Assembly: GCF_015354055.1 (NCBI RefSeq)
Contig: NZ_JACHTM010000002.1
Span: 496,001-560,000 of the forward strand
Source of the DNA: Thermaurantiacus tibetensis
GTDB lineage: Bacteria; Pseudomonadota; Alphaproteobacteria; Sphingomonadales; Sphingomonadaceae
DNA length: 64,000 bases
Direction: 5' to 3'
A program made the position numbers and the translations under genes. Numbering within the stretch: position 1 is the stretch's first letter; every line of letters starts with the position of its first letter. Shown here one piece after another: positions 1 through 8,221 of the stretch. Under the pieces are notes generated by a model. The model was not told the origin of the DNA. It made no database searches and was given only the letters and a program-made list of their open reading frames with translations.

Positions 1-1151
1 TCGCGATCGGCGACCGGGTGGCCGACCTGCCCGGCCTTCTTGCAGACGGGCTGCTTCCCGGCGTCGACGAGGCGCTCGAGGAGCTGCTTCACGACCGGCT
101 GAACGAGCTCATGGCGCTGGGCCGGGAGGCGCGCACCCGGCTGCGCCATGCGCTCTTCGCCCTCTTCACCGACCCGGCGGCGGAGCCGCACGCCACCCCG
201 CGCCTTCACCCTATCGCGGGTGTCCGCCTGCTCCTGCCCTGCGAGGTGGGCGACTACACCGACTTCTACGCCGGCATTCACCACGCCCGAAGGGTTGGCG
301 CACTGTTCCGGCCCGACAGCCCGCTTCTCCCCAACTACCGGCACGTGCCCATCGCCTACCACGGCCGGGCGTCGTCGGTGGTCGTCTCGGGCACCCCCGT
401 GCGCCGCCCCATGGGCCAGATCCCGGGGCCGGACGGGCCGCGCTTCGCGCCGAGCGAACGCCTGGACCACGAGCTCGAGCTCGGCATCTGGATCGGGCCC
501 GGCAATGCCCTCGGCGAGCCCGTGTCCATCGCCGAGGCGGCCGACCACATCGCCGGCTACTGTCTCCTGAATGACTGGTCGGCGCGCGACATCCAGGCCT
601 GGGAGTATCAGCCGCTGGGGCCCTTCCTCGCCAAGAACTTCGCGACCACCGTCTCGCCGTTCGTCGTGACCCCGGAAGCGCTCGCCCCCTTCCGCGCGCC
701 GGCCATGGCGCGCGGGGCCGACGATCCGGCACCGCTCCCCTATCTCCTCGACGCAGGCGACCAGCGCGAAGGCGGGCTCGACCTCGTGGTCGAGGCGCAT
801 CTCGAGACGACCGCGATGCGGAAGGCCGGCCTGCCCCCTGCCCGGATCAGCCGCGGCAGCAGCCGCGACCTCTGGTGGACGCCTGCGCAGATGGTGGCCC
901 ATCACACGAGCGGCGGCTGCAACCTGCGGCCGGGTGACCTGTTTGGCACCGGCACCATCTCCGGCGAGGAAGGCGACTCCGCCGGCTCGCTCCTCGAGCT
1001 GACCGAGGGCGGCAGGCGGCCGCTTGTCCTGCCAACGGGCGAGACGCGAACCTTCCTCGAGGCCGGCGACCGGGTGATGCTCACCGCCCGGGCCGAGCGC
1101 GGCGGGCTTCGCCTCGGCTTCGGCGCCTGCACGGGCGAGGTGGTCGGCTGA
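1..1151 (+). CDS. fahA: Fumarylacetoacetase, 5' end cut by window edge
   Basis: Hydrolyses fumarylacetoacetate to fumarate and acetoacetate, the last step of tyrosine and homogentisate breakdown. The reading frame is open from base 3 with no start, so the N-terminus lies outside the window; about 383 of the usual roughly 420 residues are present. The core motifs are all there: DYTDFY (metal ligand), the catalytic His in the following HHARRVG stretch, YHGRASSVVVSGTP, the LDHELELG acidic pair, NDWSARDIQAWEYQPLGPF and NLRPGDLFGTGTISG. These match the eukaryotic and bacterial FAH family closely. The stop lies inside a hairpin shared with the convergent next gene. Identification is secure; only the start is unknown. 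Confidence 0.95.
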   Translation, partial: AIGDRVADLPGLLADGLLPGVDEALEELLHDRLNELMALGREARTRLRHALFALFTDPAAEPHATPRLHPIAGVRLLLPCEVGDYTDFYAGIHHARRVGALFRPDSPLLPNYRHVPIAYHGRASSVVVSGTPVRRPMGQIPGPDGPRFAPSERLDHELELGIWIGPGNALGEPVSIAEAADHIAGYCLLNDWSARDIQAWEYQPLGPFLAKNFATTVSPFVVTPEALAPFRAPAMARGADDPAPLPYLLDAGDQREGGLDLVVEAHLETTAMRKAGLPPARISRGSSRDLWWTPAQMVAHHTSGGCNLRPGDLFGTGTISGEEGDSAGSLLELTEGGRRPLVLPTGETRTFLEAGDRVMLTARAERGGLRLGFGACTGEVVG

Positions 1152-1174
1152 CGGCCCCGCCCGGCAGCCGTCAG
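1148..1174. terminator. Hairpin between convergent genes, containing both stop codons
   Basis: CTGACGGC (1148-1155) pairs perfectly with GCCGTCAG (1167-1174) around an 11-base GC-rich loop. The TGA of the fumarylacetoacetase gene and the TGA of the opposite-strand gene each lie within one arm. There is no T-tract, so a classical intrinsic terminator is not certain, but a symmetric stem between convergent genes fits a bidirectional terminator. Confidence 0.5.
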
Positions 1175-1647
1175 GGGCTGACCGGCGGGCGCACCGACGA
1201 GTGCAGGTGAGCGATCTTCCAGTCCTTGCCGTCCCACTTGTAGATGAAGCTGTAGCGCGCGGGCACATCCACCCGCTCGCCGTTGGCGTTGTTCATGTTG
1301 ACCACCCAGTTGCCCGTGCGGGTGGCGAGGTTGCAGTCGACGGTGACGGTGGAGGTCTCGATCCGGCCGACCGGCTCGCCCTTCGGGAAGCTCACGAAAT
1401 AGTCGCGGATCTTCTCCGGGCTGGTGCGCTCGGCGTTGGAGACGGTCGCAAGCAGCGTCGCGTCGGGCGCGAACAGCGCGACCACCTCGTCGGGGTTCCG
1501 GGTGGCCCAGGCGGCATTGAAGCGCTCGAACTGCGCCTCGATCTGGGCGGGCGTGACACTGGCGCAGCGGGCTGGCGTACGGGCCGCGGCCGGGACTGCG
1601 GCAACGGCCGCGGCGGCGATCGCGGCAAGGGCGGGAGCAGGATGCAT
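1171..1647 (-). CDS. Secreted SnoaL-like / SgcJ-EcaC family protein
   Basis: About 158 residues. The N-terminus ([18 protein letters not shown]...) is a typical Sec signal peptide, so the mature protein should be periplasmic. The rest resembles the small cone-shaped SnoaL/DUF4440 fold of the SgcJ/EcaC type: an N-terminal helix with FNAAWATRNPDEVVALFAPDATLL, then strands ending in YKWDGKDWKIAHLHSS. Members of this superfamily are often ligand-binding or association domains without proven enzymatic activity, so no substrate is proposed. An in-frame ATG lies 15 codons further upstream, but the chosen start has a GAGGGGA ribosome binding site directly before it and places the signal peptide at the N-terminus. 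Convergent with the fumarylacetoacetase gene. Confidence 0.8.
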   Translation of the reverse strand: MHPAPALAAIAAAAVAAVPAAARTPARCASVTPAQIEAQFERFNAAWATRNPDEVVALFAPDATLLATVSNAERTSPEKIRDYFVSFPKGEPVGRIETSTVTVDCNLATRTGNWVVNMNNANGERVDVPARYSFIYKWDGKDWKIAHLHSSVRPPVSP

Positions 1648-1826
1648 CTGTTTCCCCTCGTGTTCACGATGCCCGCGGATCGGGGCATTCACCGCTATAG
1701 GTGAGCGATCCCGTCCGGAATCTGAACGGCGTCATCTTGCGCGCGGTCAAGGACATGCCTTAGCGGCCATGGCTGGATGGCAACAAGGCGGCTGCGCAAT
1801 GTCGCGGCAACGAGGAGGGGATGGTG

Positions 1827-2639
1827 ATGAAGTCGATCCTGCTGCACGTGGCGCCCGATGCGGACTTTCCGGGGCGGAAGGAGGCCGCGCTCGACGTGGC
1901 CCGCGCGTTCGGCGGCCATGTCCACTGCCTCCAGCCACGGCGCATTCCCGCCTATTTCGGAGCGGATGCGGCAGGCTTCGGCGCTGGCGCAGCGCTGGTG
2001 GCCGAGCTCATCGAGCAGGAGACCGAGGCCGCCCGCCAGTTCCGCCAGAAGGTGGAGGCGGACCTTGCGAAGGAGGACGTGCCCTTCTCGTGGGAGGATG
2101 CGGTGGGCGAACCCGCCGACCTCCTCATCGAGGGCTCGATCCTCATGGATCTCATCGTGATGAGCCTCTCCTCCCCCGGCACCACGCCGCAGGCCTCGGT
2201 GGCCGAGGTGCTGGTGCGCGCCGAGACGCCGGTGCTCGCGCTGCCGCCCGGCCATGTCGGGATCGACCTCACCAAGCGCGCGGTGGTGGCGTGGAAGGCG
2301 AGCATGGAGAGCGCCAAGGCCCTGCGCGCGGCAGTGCCCATGCTGGCGCTTGCCGAGGAAGTGGTGGTGGTGGTGGTCGACCCGCCCGAGGGCGGGGACC
2401 TGCCCCCGACCGAGGCTGCCCGCTACCTCTCCCGCCACGGCATCTCGGCACATGTCAAGGACCGGCGCACCGGCGGCCAGGGCGTGGCCGAGACGCTGGC
2501 CCAGACGGTGCGCGAGCTTGGCGCGGGCTGGATGGTGATGGGGGCCTACAGCCGCTCGCGCACCATCGAGTTCCTGCTCGGCGGGGTGACCCGCGACTTC
2601 CTCGATTCGAGCCCAGTCCCGCTGGTGATGGCGCACTAG
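1827..2639 (+). CDS. Universal stress protein, UspA family, double-domain length
   Basis: About 270 residues, twice the length of a single UspA domain. The first half starts MKSILLHVAPDAD and the second repeats the pattern from about residue 150 (AVVAWKASMESAKALRAAVP). The C-terminus carries the usual nucleotide-loop region GAYSRSRTIEFLLGGVTRDF followed by PVPLVMAH. Such proteins are cytosolic and bind ATP or act as stress-responsive modulators; the partner cannot be told from sequence. ATG codons exist at 1821 and 1827; a strong GAGGAGG at 1812-1818 has normal spacing only for the one at 1827, so that is preferred. No operon partner. Confidence 0.88.
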   Translation: MKSILLHVAPDADFPGRKEAALDVARAFGGHVHCLQPRRIPAYFGADAAGFGAGAALVAELIEQETEAARQFRQKVEADLAKEDVPFSWEDAVGEPADLLIEGSILMDLIVMSLSSPGTTPQASVAEVLVRAETPVLALPPGHVGIDLTKRAVVAWKASMESAKALRAAVPMLALAEEVVVVVVDPPEGGDLPPTEAARYLSRHGISAHVKDRRTGGQGVAETLAQTVRELGAGWMVMGAYSRSRTIEFLLGGVTRDFLDSSPVPLVMAH

Positions 2640-2780
2640 GCGGCAAGGCCGCTGCGACCGGGCAAGGCCTGACCGGCAGACTCGCCGCAGGGCCGCCGGG
2701 CCCCACCCCCCGACGCCCGCTTCGCGTCCCCCAGCAAGGCCCGCGCGCTTCGTGGGCCGACCGGACCGGCGGGTCCTGCC

Positions 2781-3800
2781 CTAGCGTCCGAGCGAGGCAA
2801 TCCAGGCGCGGACGAGGGCGATGCCTTCAGGATCGGGCAGGGTGCGCCCGAGTTCCGGCATCATCACGCCGGGCTCGGTCGACTCCATGCGGAAGAGAAG
2901 GATCGAGCGATCCGGGTGGCCCGGCGCGATCGCCACCTCCCGCCCGCCCGAACCGCGGCCGGCTGCCACCGGGCGCTTGCCGATGCCGAGCGCGACCCGG
3001 TCCGCTTCCTCCCAGTCGAGGTAGAGCCCGGAATTGGAGGCGCTTCCCGAGCGCGCGTGGCAGTGGCCGCAGTTGGCATCGAGCCAGGCGCGCGCCCGCA
3101 GCGCGAGGGGCTGGGCGGCATCGTCAGGGCGGGGCACGGCGCGAACCTCGGCCAGCCGCTCGGCGCCGTCGAGCAGGCCGAGGCGGGCGAGCCGGGCGAG
3201 ATCGCCGGTCGCAGCAAGGTTGCGCGCCTTGACGCCTAGCGGCTGGAGCGAGGCACCCACCGCGTGGCAGGTCTTGCACTGGTTCACGTTGGGCACGGCC
3301 CAGGCGAGCGCATGGACCTCCCCGCCGGCAGCGAAGCGCACCGGCACCCGGGCGCCCGCGCGCCGGAGCCGGGCCTCGCGGCCATCGGCATCCCACACAT
3401 AGGGCAGCGCCACCCAGCCGTCGGCACGGCGCACGAGGAGCCGCGTCTCCATGGTGACGGCGGGCCCGGCGGCCGAGGCGGGGTAGCCGAAGCTCTTCAT
3501 GAGCACGGTGCCAACCGGCAGCTCGAGGAGGCCGTCTCCCCGAAGCCTCGCGCGTGCACCCGGAGGAAGGGCGATTGCGCGGACCTTCTCCGCATGGTCG
3601 GAAAAGAGGGGGGCGGCAACCGTGTAGGGCACCACGCCGGGGGCAAGGCGCTTGGTCTCCAGGTCGGCGAAGAGCCCGGTGGCCGAGAGCGTCGCCGGCG
3701 GGGCCTCGGCCTGGAGCGCGGCAAAGGCAACCGCGGCCAGCGCCGGCGCCGGCAGCATGGCCGCGAGGAGGGCCGCCAGCAGCGCCAGCAGCCGCCGCAT
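2781..3800 (-). CDS. SO_2930-type diheme cytochrome c, secreted
   Basis: 339 residues with a cleavable signal peptide (residues 1-22, ending APALA). Two heme c attachment motifs are visible: CKTCH at 175-179 and CGHCH at 244-248. A late VMMPELG segment probably supplies an axial Met ligand. This arrangement matches the uncharacterised SO_2930 diheme cytochrome family. That family regularly occurs beside a secreted parallel beta-helix protein, exactly as here: the beta-helix gene ends only 3 bases before this start. The pair should act together in the periplasm or at the cell surface, probably in electron transfer linked to an unknown substrate. The true function of the family is not known to me. 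Confidence 0.88.
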   Translation of the reverse strand: MRRLLALLAALLAAMLPAPALAAVAFAALQAEAPPATLSATGLFADLETKRLAPGVVPYTVAAPLFSDHAEKVRAIALPPGARARLRGDGLLELPVGTVLMKSFGYPASAAGPAVTMETRLLVRRADGWVALPYVWDADGREARLRRAGARVPVRFAAGGEVHALAWAVPNVNQCKTCHAVGASLQPLGVKARNLAATGDLARLARLGLLDGAERLAEVRAVPRPDDAAQPLALRARAWLDANCGHCHARSGSASNSGLYLDWEEADRVALGIGKRPVAAGRGSGGREVAIAPGHPDRSILLFRMESTEPGVMMPELGRTLPDPEGIALVRAWIASLGR

Positions 3801-3803
3801 GGC

Positions 3804-5033
3804 CTAGCGGCCGAGGCCCGGCTGGTCGGCCGGGAGCACCACGGGCGCCGGCTCGGCCGGCGGCGGCGCCGGCGGCGCGGGCTTGGGCGCCGGGCTGGCC
3901 GTCTCCGGCGGCGCCCCCGCGACGCCGAGGCCAAGCGTGAGCGCCGGCACGTCGAGGAAGTGGACGTGGACCGGCTCCCCCAGCTCGCGCCCGGCGGTCA
4001 CGTAGCGGTCCACCCCGTCCCACAGGCCGGGGGGCAGCGTTCCACCGACCGCTGCAGCAATCTCCCGCCCGCCGGGGAAGGCGGGGGCGAAGCCGTTCCG
4101 CCCCACCCGGTTGCCGCGGACCACCACGTCGCGCGGGAGCGGGTTGTAACCCTCGCTTTCGAAGGGTTGCGCATAGGCGATGACCATGAAGGCAGCGCTC
4201 GCGTTGCCGGCCACCTCGTTTCCAAAGACGTGGACGTTGCGGTTGGCCATCACCATGATGCCGGTGCCGACCGGCACCGAGGCGACGATGTTGCCGGGCG
4301 GGGCGAAGTTGGGCGTGTCGTTGTCGATCACGCGGTTGTTGAACACGCGCGTCGAGTGCCCCCCCATCACCGGCAGGTTGGGGAGGTCAAACACGAGGAT
4401 GCCCCCCGTGTTGTGCCTGACCGTGTTGCCGAAGACATCGGCGTGCATGCTGTTCTCGATCTCGATGCCGGCCACGTTGAACTCGGCGAGGCTGTCGCGA
4501 ACGACGATGTTCCTGGACTGGCCGACGTAGATGCCCGCGTCGGAGGCGCCCCTGACCGTCACCCGCTCGATGAGCACGTTGGTCGAGGAGACCGGGTAGA
4601 CTCCATAGGCCCCGTTGGTCGGCTTCGGCCCGCCGGTCCACTCGACCCTGAGGTCCTGGAACGTCACCCGGTCCGAGCCCTTGGACTTGATGCCATCCCC
4701 CTTCGTGTCGCGGACGGTCAGGTTCCTGACGAGCACCCGGCTCGAGGTGACGAGCAGGCCTTCGCCCGCGCCTTCCTGGCCGGAGAAGTCGAGGATGGTC
4801 TTGCCTTCTCCGGCGCCCTCGACGGTCACGCCCGGAACGTCGAGCGACAGGCCCGTCTGGAAGGCGAAGGTGCCGGCCGCGAACCGCACGGTGTCTCCGG
4901 GCTTGGCGTCGATGAGGGCTTCCTGTGCGCGCTCGGCCGCGTGCGGGCCGGGCGTAACCAGAAGAACCCGCCCCGGCGGGGCGGCGGCCATCAGAAGCAG
5001 TGCCGCAAGGCCCAGTGCCAGCGCGTTTCCCAT
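3804..5033 (-). CDS. Secreted parallel beta-helix repeat protein
   Basis: 409 residues. Signal peptide MGNALALGLAALLLMAAAPP, then a run of short repeated strands rich in Asn and Val (LVRNLTVRDT, LIERVTVRGASDAGIYVG, IVVRDSLAEFNVAGIEIENS, HVFGNEVAGNAS), the pattern of right-handed beta-helix proteins of the pectate-lyase-like fold. The C-terminus is a Pro/Ala-rich tail of about 50 residues. The start has a GGGAGGA ribosome binding site; longer upstream reading would lose the signal peptide. It is the first gene of a two-gene operon with the SO_2930-type cytochrome. Some fold relatives are carbohydrate-active, but no catalytic residues can be assigned here. Confidence 0.85.
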   Translation of the reverse strand: MGNALALGLAALLLMAAAPPGRVLLVTPGPHAAERAQEALIDAKPGDTVRFAAGTFAFQTGLSLDVPGVTVEGAGEGKTILDFSGQEGAGEGLLVTSSRVLVRNLTVRDTKGDGIKSKGSDRVTFQDLRVEWTGGPKPTNGAYGVYPVSSTNVLIERVTVRGASDAGIYVGQSRNIVVRDSLAEFNVAGIEIENSMHADVFGNTVRHNTGGILVFDLPNLPVMGGHSTRVFNNRVIDNDTPNFAPPGNIVASVPVGTGIMVMANRNVHVFGNEVAGNASAAFMVIAYAQPFESEGYNPLPRDVVVRGNRVGRNGFAPAFPGGREIAAAVGGTLPPGLWDGVDRYVTAGRELGEPVHVHFLDVPALTLGLGVAGAPPETASPAPKPAPPAPPPAEPAPVVLPADQPGLGR

Positions 5034-5145
5034 GCCGTTCCTCCCCTCTCCCGTTGCCGGCAGAATGGCGCGCGGGGGCGGCCGTTGTCCAGCCGGGCGC
5101 CAGCGGCTAAGCCGCCCGCCTTCGGAAGGACCGGCGGAGGCGGGC

Positions 5146-6234
5146 GTGGCGCATCCCCTGAACGGGGCCGACTGGGCGACGCTCTCGCGCGTGCTGCGCG
5201 AGGCGGGCGGGCAGGTGCCGGCGTCGCGCCTGCTCCCCATCCGCGCCGCCATCCTCGGGCGGCTTCCCTTCACGCTTCTCGAGAAGGCGGTGACCGCCGC
5301 CCTCGTTCCCCCCATCTCCGAGCTTCCGCCGCCGCTCTTCGTGCTCGGCCACTGGCGCTCGGGCACCACCCACCTCGTCAACATCCTGGGCCAGGCCGAC
5401 TTCGCCTACGTGCCTCCGGTGGCGGTGGGAATGCCGTGGGAGATGCTGACCTTGGGCCGCCTGCTGCGGCCGCTTCTCGAGCGCGCGCTGCCCGAGGGCC
5501 GCTACATCGACAGGGTGGCGGTGACACCGACGAGCCCGCAGGAGGACGAGATCGCGATCGCCAACATGTCGGCGATCTCCTTCTACCACGGGATCTACCT
5601 GCCCTCCGGTTTCGACCGCTTCGTGCCCCGCGGCCTCTTCTTCGAGGGGGCCTCGAAGGCCGACGTGGCGGAGTGGACCGAGGCGTTCGTGCTCTTCACG
5701 CGGAAAGTGAGCTGGGCCGCCGGGCGGAAGCCCGCGCTCGTCAAGAACCCGGTCTACACCGCCCGCGCCGGGATGCTGCGGAAGCTCTTCCCGCGGGCGA
5801 AGTTCATCCACATTCACCGCGACCCGTTCGACGTCTTCCTCTCGATGCGGAACTTCTGGGCACGGCTCTTCGAGGCGCTCGCCCTCCAGCCCTTCGACCA
5901 TGTCGACATCGACGAGGTGGTGCTCTCGACCTACGCGCGGATGATGACCGCCTTCGAGGAGCAGACCCGGGGCTGGGCCGCGCCCGACTTCGTGGAAGTG
6001 GCCTACGCTGACCTCGACGCCCGACCGCTCGAGACGGTCGCGCACATCTACGAGGCGCTCGCGCTGCCCGGCTTCAACGCAGTGCGCCCGAAAATGGCGG
6101 CCTATCTCGAGACGGTGAAAAGCTTCGAGAAGAACCGCTTCCGGGGTGACGCCGAGGCAGTCGCGAAGGTCTCGCAGCGCTGGGCCCACTGGATCGCGAA
6201 ATGGGGCTACGCCACGCCGTCGCCCGCGGCCTGA
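5146..6234 (+). CDS. Sulfotransferase (PAPS-dependent type)
   Basis: 362 residues from a GTG with GGAGG five bases upstream. The PAPS 5'-phosphosulfate loop is clear at about 64-80 (FVLGHWRSGTTHLVNIL), and a 3'-phosphate binding segment follows in KFIHIHRDPFDVFLSMRNFW. The overall pattern fits the bacterial Sulfotransfer_3 family, which moves a sulfo group from PAPS to a hydroxyl or amine of a small molecule, lipid or glycan. The acceptor is unknown. The gene overlaps the next gene by 34 bases, and that gene overlaps hpnA by 4, which ties it to the hopanoid region. A role in modifying a hopanoid or its sugar head group is an inference from this context only. Confidence 0.85.
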   Translation: MAHPLNGADWATLSRVLREAGGQVPASRLLPIRAAILGRLPFTLLEKAVTAALVPPISELPPPLFVLGHWRSGTTHLVNILGQADFAYVPPVAVGMPWEMLTLGRLLRPLLERALPEGRYIDRVAVTPTSPQEDEIAIANMSAISFYHGIYLPSGFDRFVPRGLFFEGASKADVAEWTEAFVLFTRKVSWAAGRKPALVKNPVYTARAGMLRKLFPRAKFIHIHRDPFDVFLSMRNFWARLFEALALQPFDHVDIDEVVLSTYARMMTAFEEQTRGWAAPDFVEVAYADLDARPLETVAHIYEALALPGFNAVRPKMAAYLETVKSFEKNRFRGDAEAVAKVSQRWAHWIAKWGYATPSPAA

Positions 6235-7256
6235 GCCTCGCCCTTGCGGCAGGCGCGCTGCTCGCGGCCTGCGCGCGCGCGCCCGGGCCTCCGCCGCGCT
6301 TCGGGCCTGCCGACTGCCGCGTGGCCGCGGTGCGCGACTCTGCAACGGGGGCGCCCATCTCCGGAATCGAGGACCTGGCGCTCGCCGGCGACCGGCTCCT
6401 CCTCTCCGCCCACGACCGGCTCGCCGTGCGCCGCGCAAAACCCGGCGACGCCGTGCCCGAGGGCGGGCTGTGGGCGCTGCCGCTCGGCAACCTTGCCGAC
6501 CCAGCGCCGCGCGCGGTGCGACTCGTGCCGGAAGGCCGGATCGCGGGCGGCCTCCGGCCCCATGGCATCGCCGTGAACGGCGAACGGCTTGCCGTCGTCA
6601 ACCGGCGCATCGGCGCCGACGGCCGGGTCGACCCGGTCGTTCTCGAGTTCGACCTGTCCGGCCCGGAGGCGCGGCTCGAAGGCGTCCGCCGCGGGGCCGG
6701 CTTCTGCGCCCTGAACGACGTCGCCTTCTGGAAGGGCGAGCTCGTCGCTTCGCTCGACCGCGCCCGCTGCCCCCGGACGCTCCTCGGCGAACTGCTCGTG
6801 CCCCGGGCAGGCGGCAGCCTGCTTCTCCTGGGCGACGGAGCGCCGCAGGTGCTTGCCCGCGACCTCGCCTTCGCCAATGGTATCGCCGTGCTCGAGGGAG
6901 ACGTGATCGCAGTGGCCGAGACGCGGGGAGAGCGGGTGCGCCTCTCGGACGGGCGGACGCTTGCCGTGCCCGGCCACCCCGACAACCTGACGGTGGCGCC
7001 CGACGGCCGGCTGGTCGTCGGCGTCATCCCGAGCCTCTGGCGCTTCGGCCTGCACCTCTTCGGCCACCGGGAGCGCGCCCCCTCGCGCGTCGTCGCGCTC
7101 GACCCCGCCTCCGGCGCGGTCGAATGGCTGTTCGACGACCCCGAGGGCCGGCTGATTCCCGGCGTCACCGTCGGCCTGCTTGCCGACGGCATGCTCGTCG
7201 CGGGCGCGGTGCGCGCGCCCGGGCTGCTCGTCTGCCACAAGGGAGGCCGCGCATGA
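6201..7256 (+). CDS. Lipoprotein beta-propeller, SMP-30 / paraoxonase-like
   Basis: 351 residues. A signal peptide with lipobox LAAC (Cys24) predicts a lipid-anchored periplasmic protein. The body looks like a six-bladed propeller: GIEDLALAGDRLLLS, GLRPHGIAVNGERLAVVNRR, CALNDVAFWKGELVAS, FANGIAVLEGDVIAVAET and HPDNLTVAPDGRLVVG. The repeated Asn/Asp at blade ends is where this superfamily (gluconolactonases, paraoxonases, strictosidine synthase-like) binds calcium. It may be a lactonase or esterase, or a non-catalytic binding protein. It starts inside the sulfotransferase gene and overlaps hpnA by ATGA, so it is co-translated with both. Confidence 0.75.
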   Translation: MGLRHAVARGLSLALAAGALLAACARAPGPPPRFGPADCRVAAVRDSATGAPISGIEDLALAGDRLLLSAHDRLAVRRAKPGDAVPEGGLWALPLGNLADPAPRAVRLVPEGRIAGGLRPHGIAVNGERLAVVNRRIGADGRVDPVVLEFDLSGPEARLEGVRRGAGFCALNDVAFWKGELVASLDRARCPRTLLGELLVPRAGGSLLLLGDGAPQVLARDLAFANGIAVLEGDVIAVAETRGERVRLSDGRTLAVPGHPDNLTVAPDGRLVVGVIPSLWRFGLHLFGHRERAPSRVVALDPASGAVEWLFDDPEGRLIPGVTVGLLADGMLVAGAVRAPGLLVCHKGGRA

Positions 7257-8221
7257 AGCGCCTCCTCGTCACCGGCGCGGGCGGCTTCCTCGGGCAGCAT
7301 CTGTGCCGATTCGCCGCGGAGGCCGGCTGGGACGTGACGGGCCTTGACGTGCGCTTTCCCGAGGGCTTCGCGCACCGGGCCATCCGCGCCTCGGTGACGA
7401 ACGGGCGGGACGTGGCGAAGGCCATGGAGGGCGCCGCAGCCGTGATCCACGCTGCGGCGGTCACCGCGCTTTCGGCCGACAACCGGCCGGGCTGGTTCGA
7501 GGTGAACCTCGTTGGCACCGAGAAGGTGGCAGCCGCCGCCCGCGCAGCGGGCGCCCGGATGCTGTTCGTCTCCTCCTATACGACGCTCGTCGGCGGCCCG
7601 CGCGGCCAGCGGCAGACGCTTGATGAGACGGTGGAACTTCCGCCCAACCTTCTCATGGGCGGCTACCCGGCCTACAAGCGCCTCGCCGAGCAGGCGGTCG
7701 CCGCCGAAGTGGCGCGCGGGCTCGACGCCGTTATCGTGCTGCCCTCCTCGCCCGTGGGCCCCGGCGACCGCACGCCGACGGCACCCATGCGCCTCATGCG
7801 CGACCTGGTGCAGGGGCGGCTGCCTGCCATCCTCGAGACGCGTATGAACCTCGTCGATGTCGAGGCGCTGGCCCGGGGCGTGCTCGCCGCGCTCGAACGC
7901 GGCGCGACCGGCCGGCGCTACCTGCTGTGCGGCGAGGATGCGTGGCTGTCGGAGATCGCGGCGGAGGTCGCGCGGCTTGCCGGCGTGCGGCCGCCCGCGC
8001 GGCAGGTGCCCTACCGCCTGGCCTATCTCGCCGGCTTGTTCAGCGAGTGGGGCGCCTGGCTTTCCGGCAGGCCGGCCGGTGCGCCCCTGACGGGGGTCAG
8101 GCTCGCGGCCCGGCCGGTCGACTTCTCCAACGCCCGCGCCCGCACCGAGCTCGGTTTCGACCCGCCCGGCTGGCGCGAGACGGTGGCGCGCGCCGTCGCC
8201 GCCGTTCAGGCCGAAGGGTAG
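7253..8221 (+). CDS. hpnA: Hopanoid-associated sugar epimerase HpnA
   Basis: 322 residues, an extended short-chain dehydrogenase. NAD-binding VTGAGGFLGQHL lies at about 6-17, VIHAAAVTAL follows, and the YxxxK catalytic pair is in GGYPAYKRLAEQ. The segment LPSSPVGPGDRTPT and the following RMNLVDVEALARGVLAALER are characteristic of HpnA rather than of general UDP-sugar epimerases. The family sits in hopanoid clusters and is thought to help build the polar side chain of extended hopanoids. It overlaps the upstream propeller gene by 4 bases and its 3' end overlaps the convergent hpnB by 16 bases. Confidence 0.87.
   Translation: MKRLLVTGAGGFLGQHLCRFAAEAGWDVTGLDVRFPEGFAHRAIRASVTNGRDVAKAMEGAAAVIHAAAVTALSADNRPGWFEVNLVGTEKVAAAARAAGARMLFVSSYTTLVGGPRGQRQTLDETVELPPNLLMGGYPAYKRLAEQAVAAEVARGLDAVIVLPSSPVGPGDRTPTAPMRLMRDLVQGRLPAILETRMNLVDVEALARGVLAALERGATGRRYLLCGEDAWLSEIAAEVARLAGVRPPARQVPYRLAYLAGLFSEWGAWLSGRPAGAPLTGVRLAARPVDFSNARARTELGFDPPGWRETVARAVAAVQAEG

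Noticed and set aside
2640-2780. Small GCGGC/GCCGC stem after the universal stress protein as a terminator
   Set aside because: A 5-bp stem with a 3-base loop and no T-tract is expected often by chance in DNA this GC-rich.
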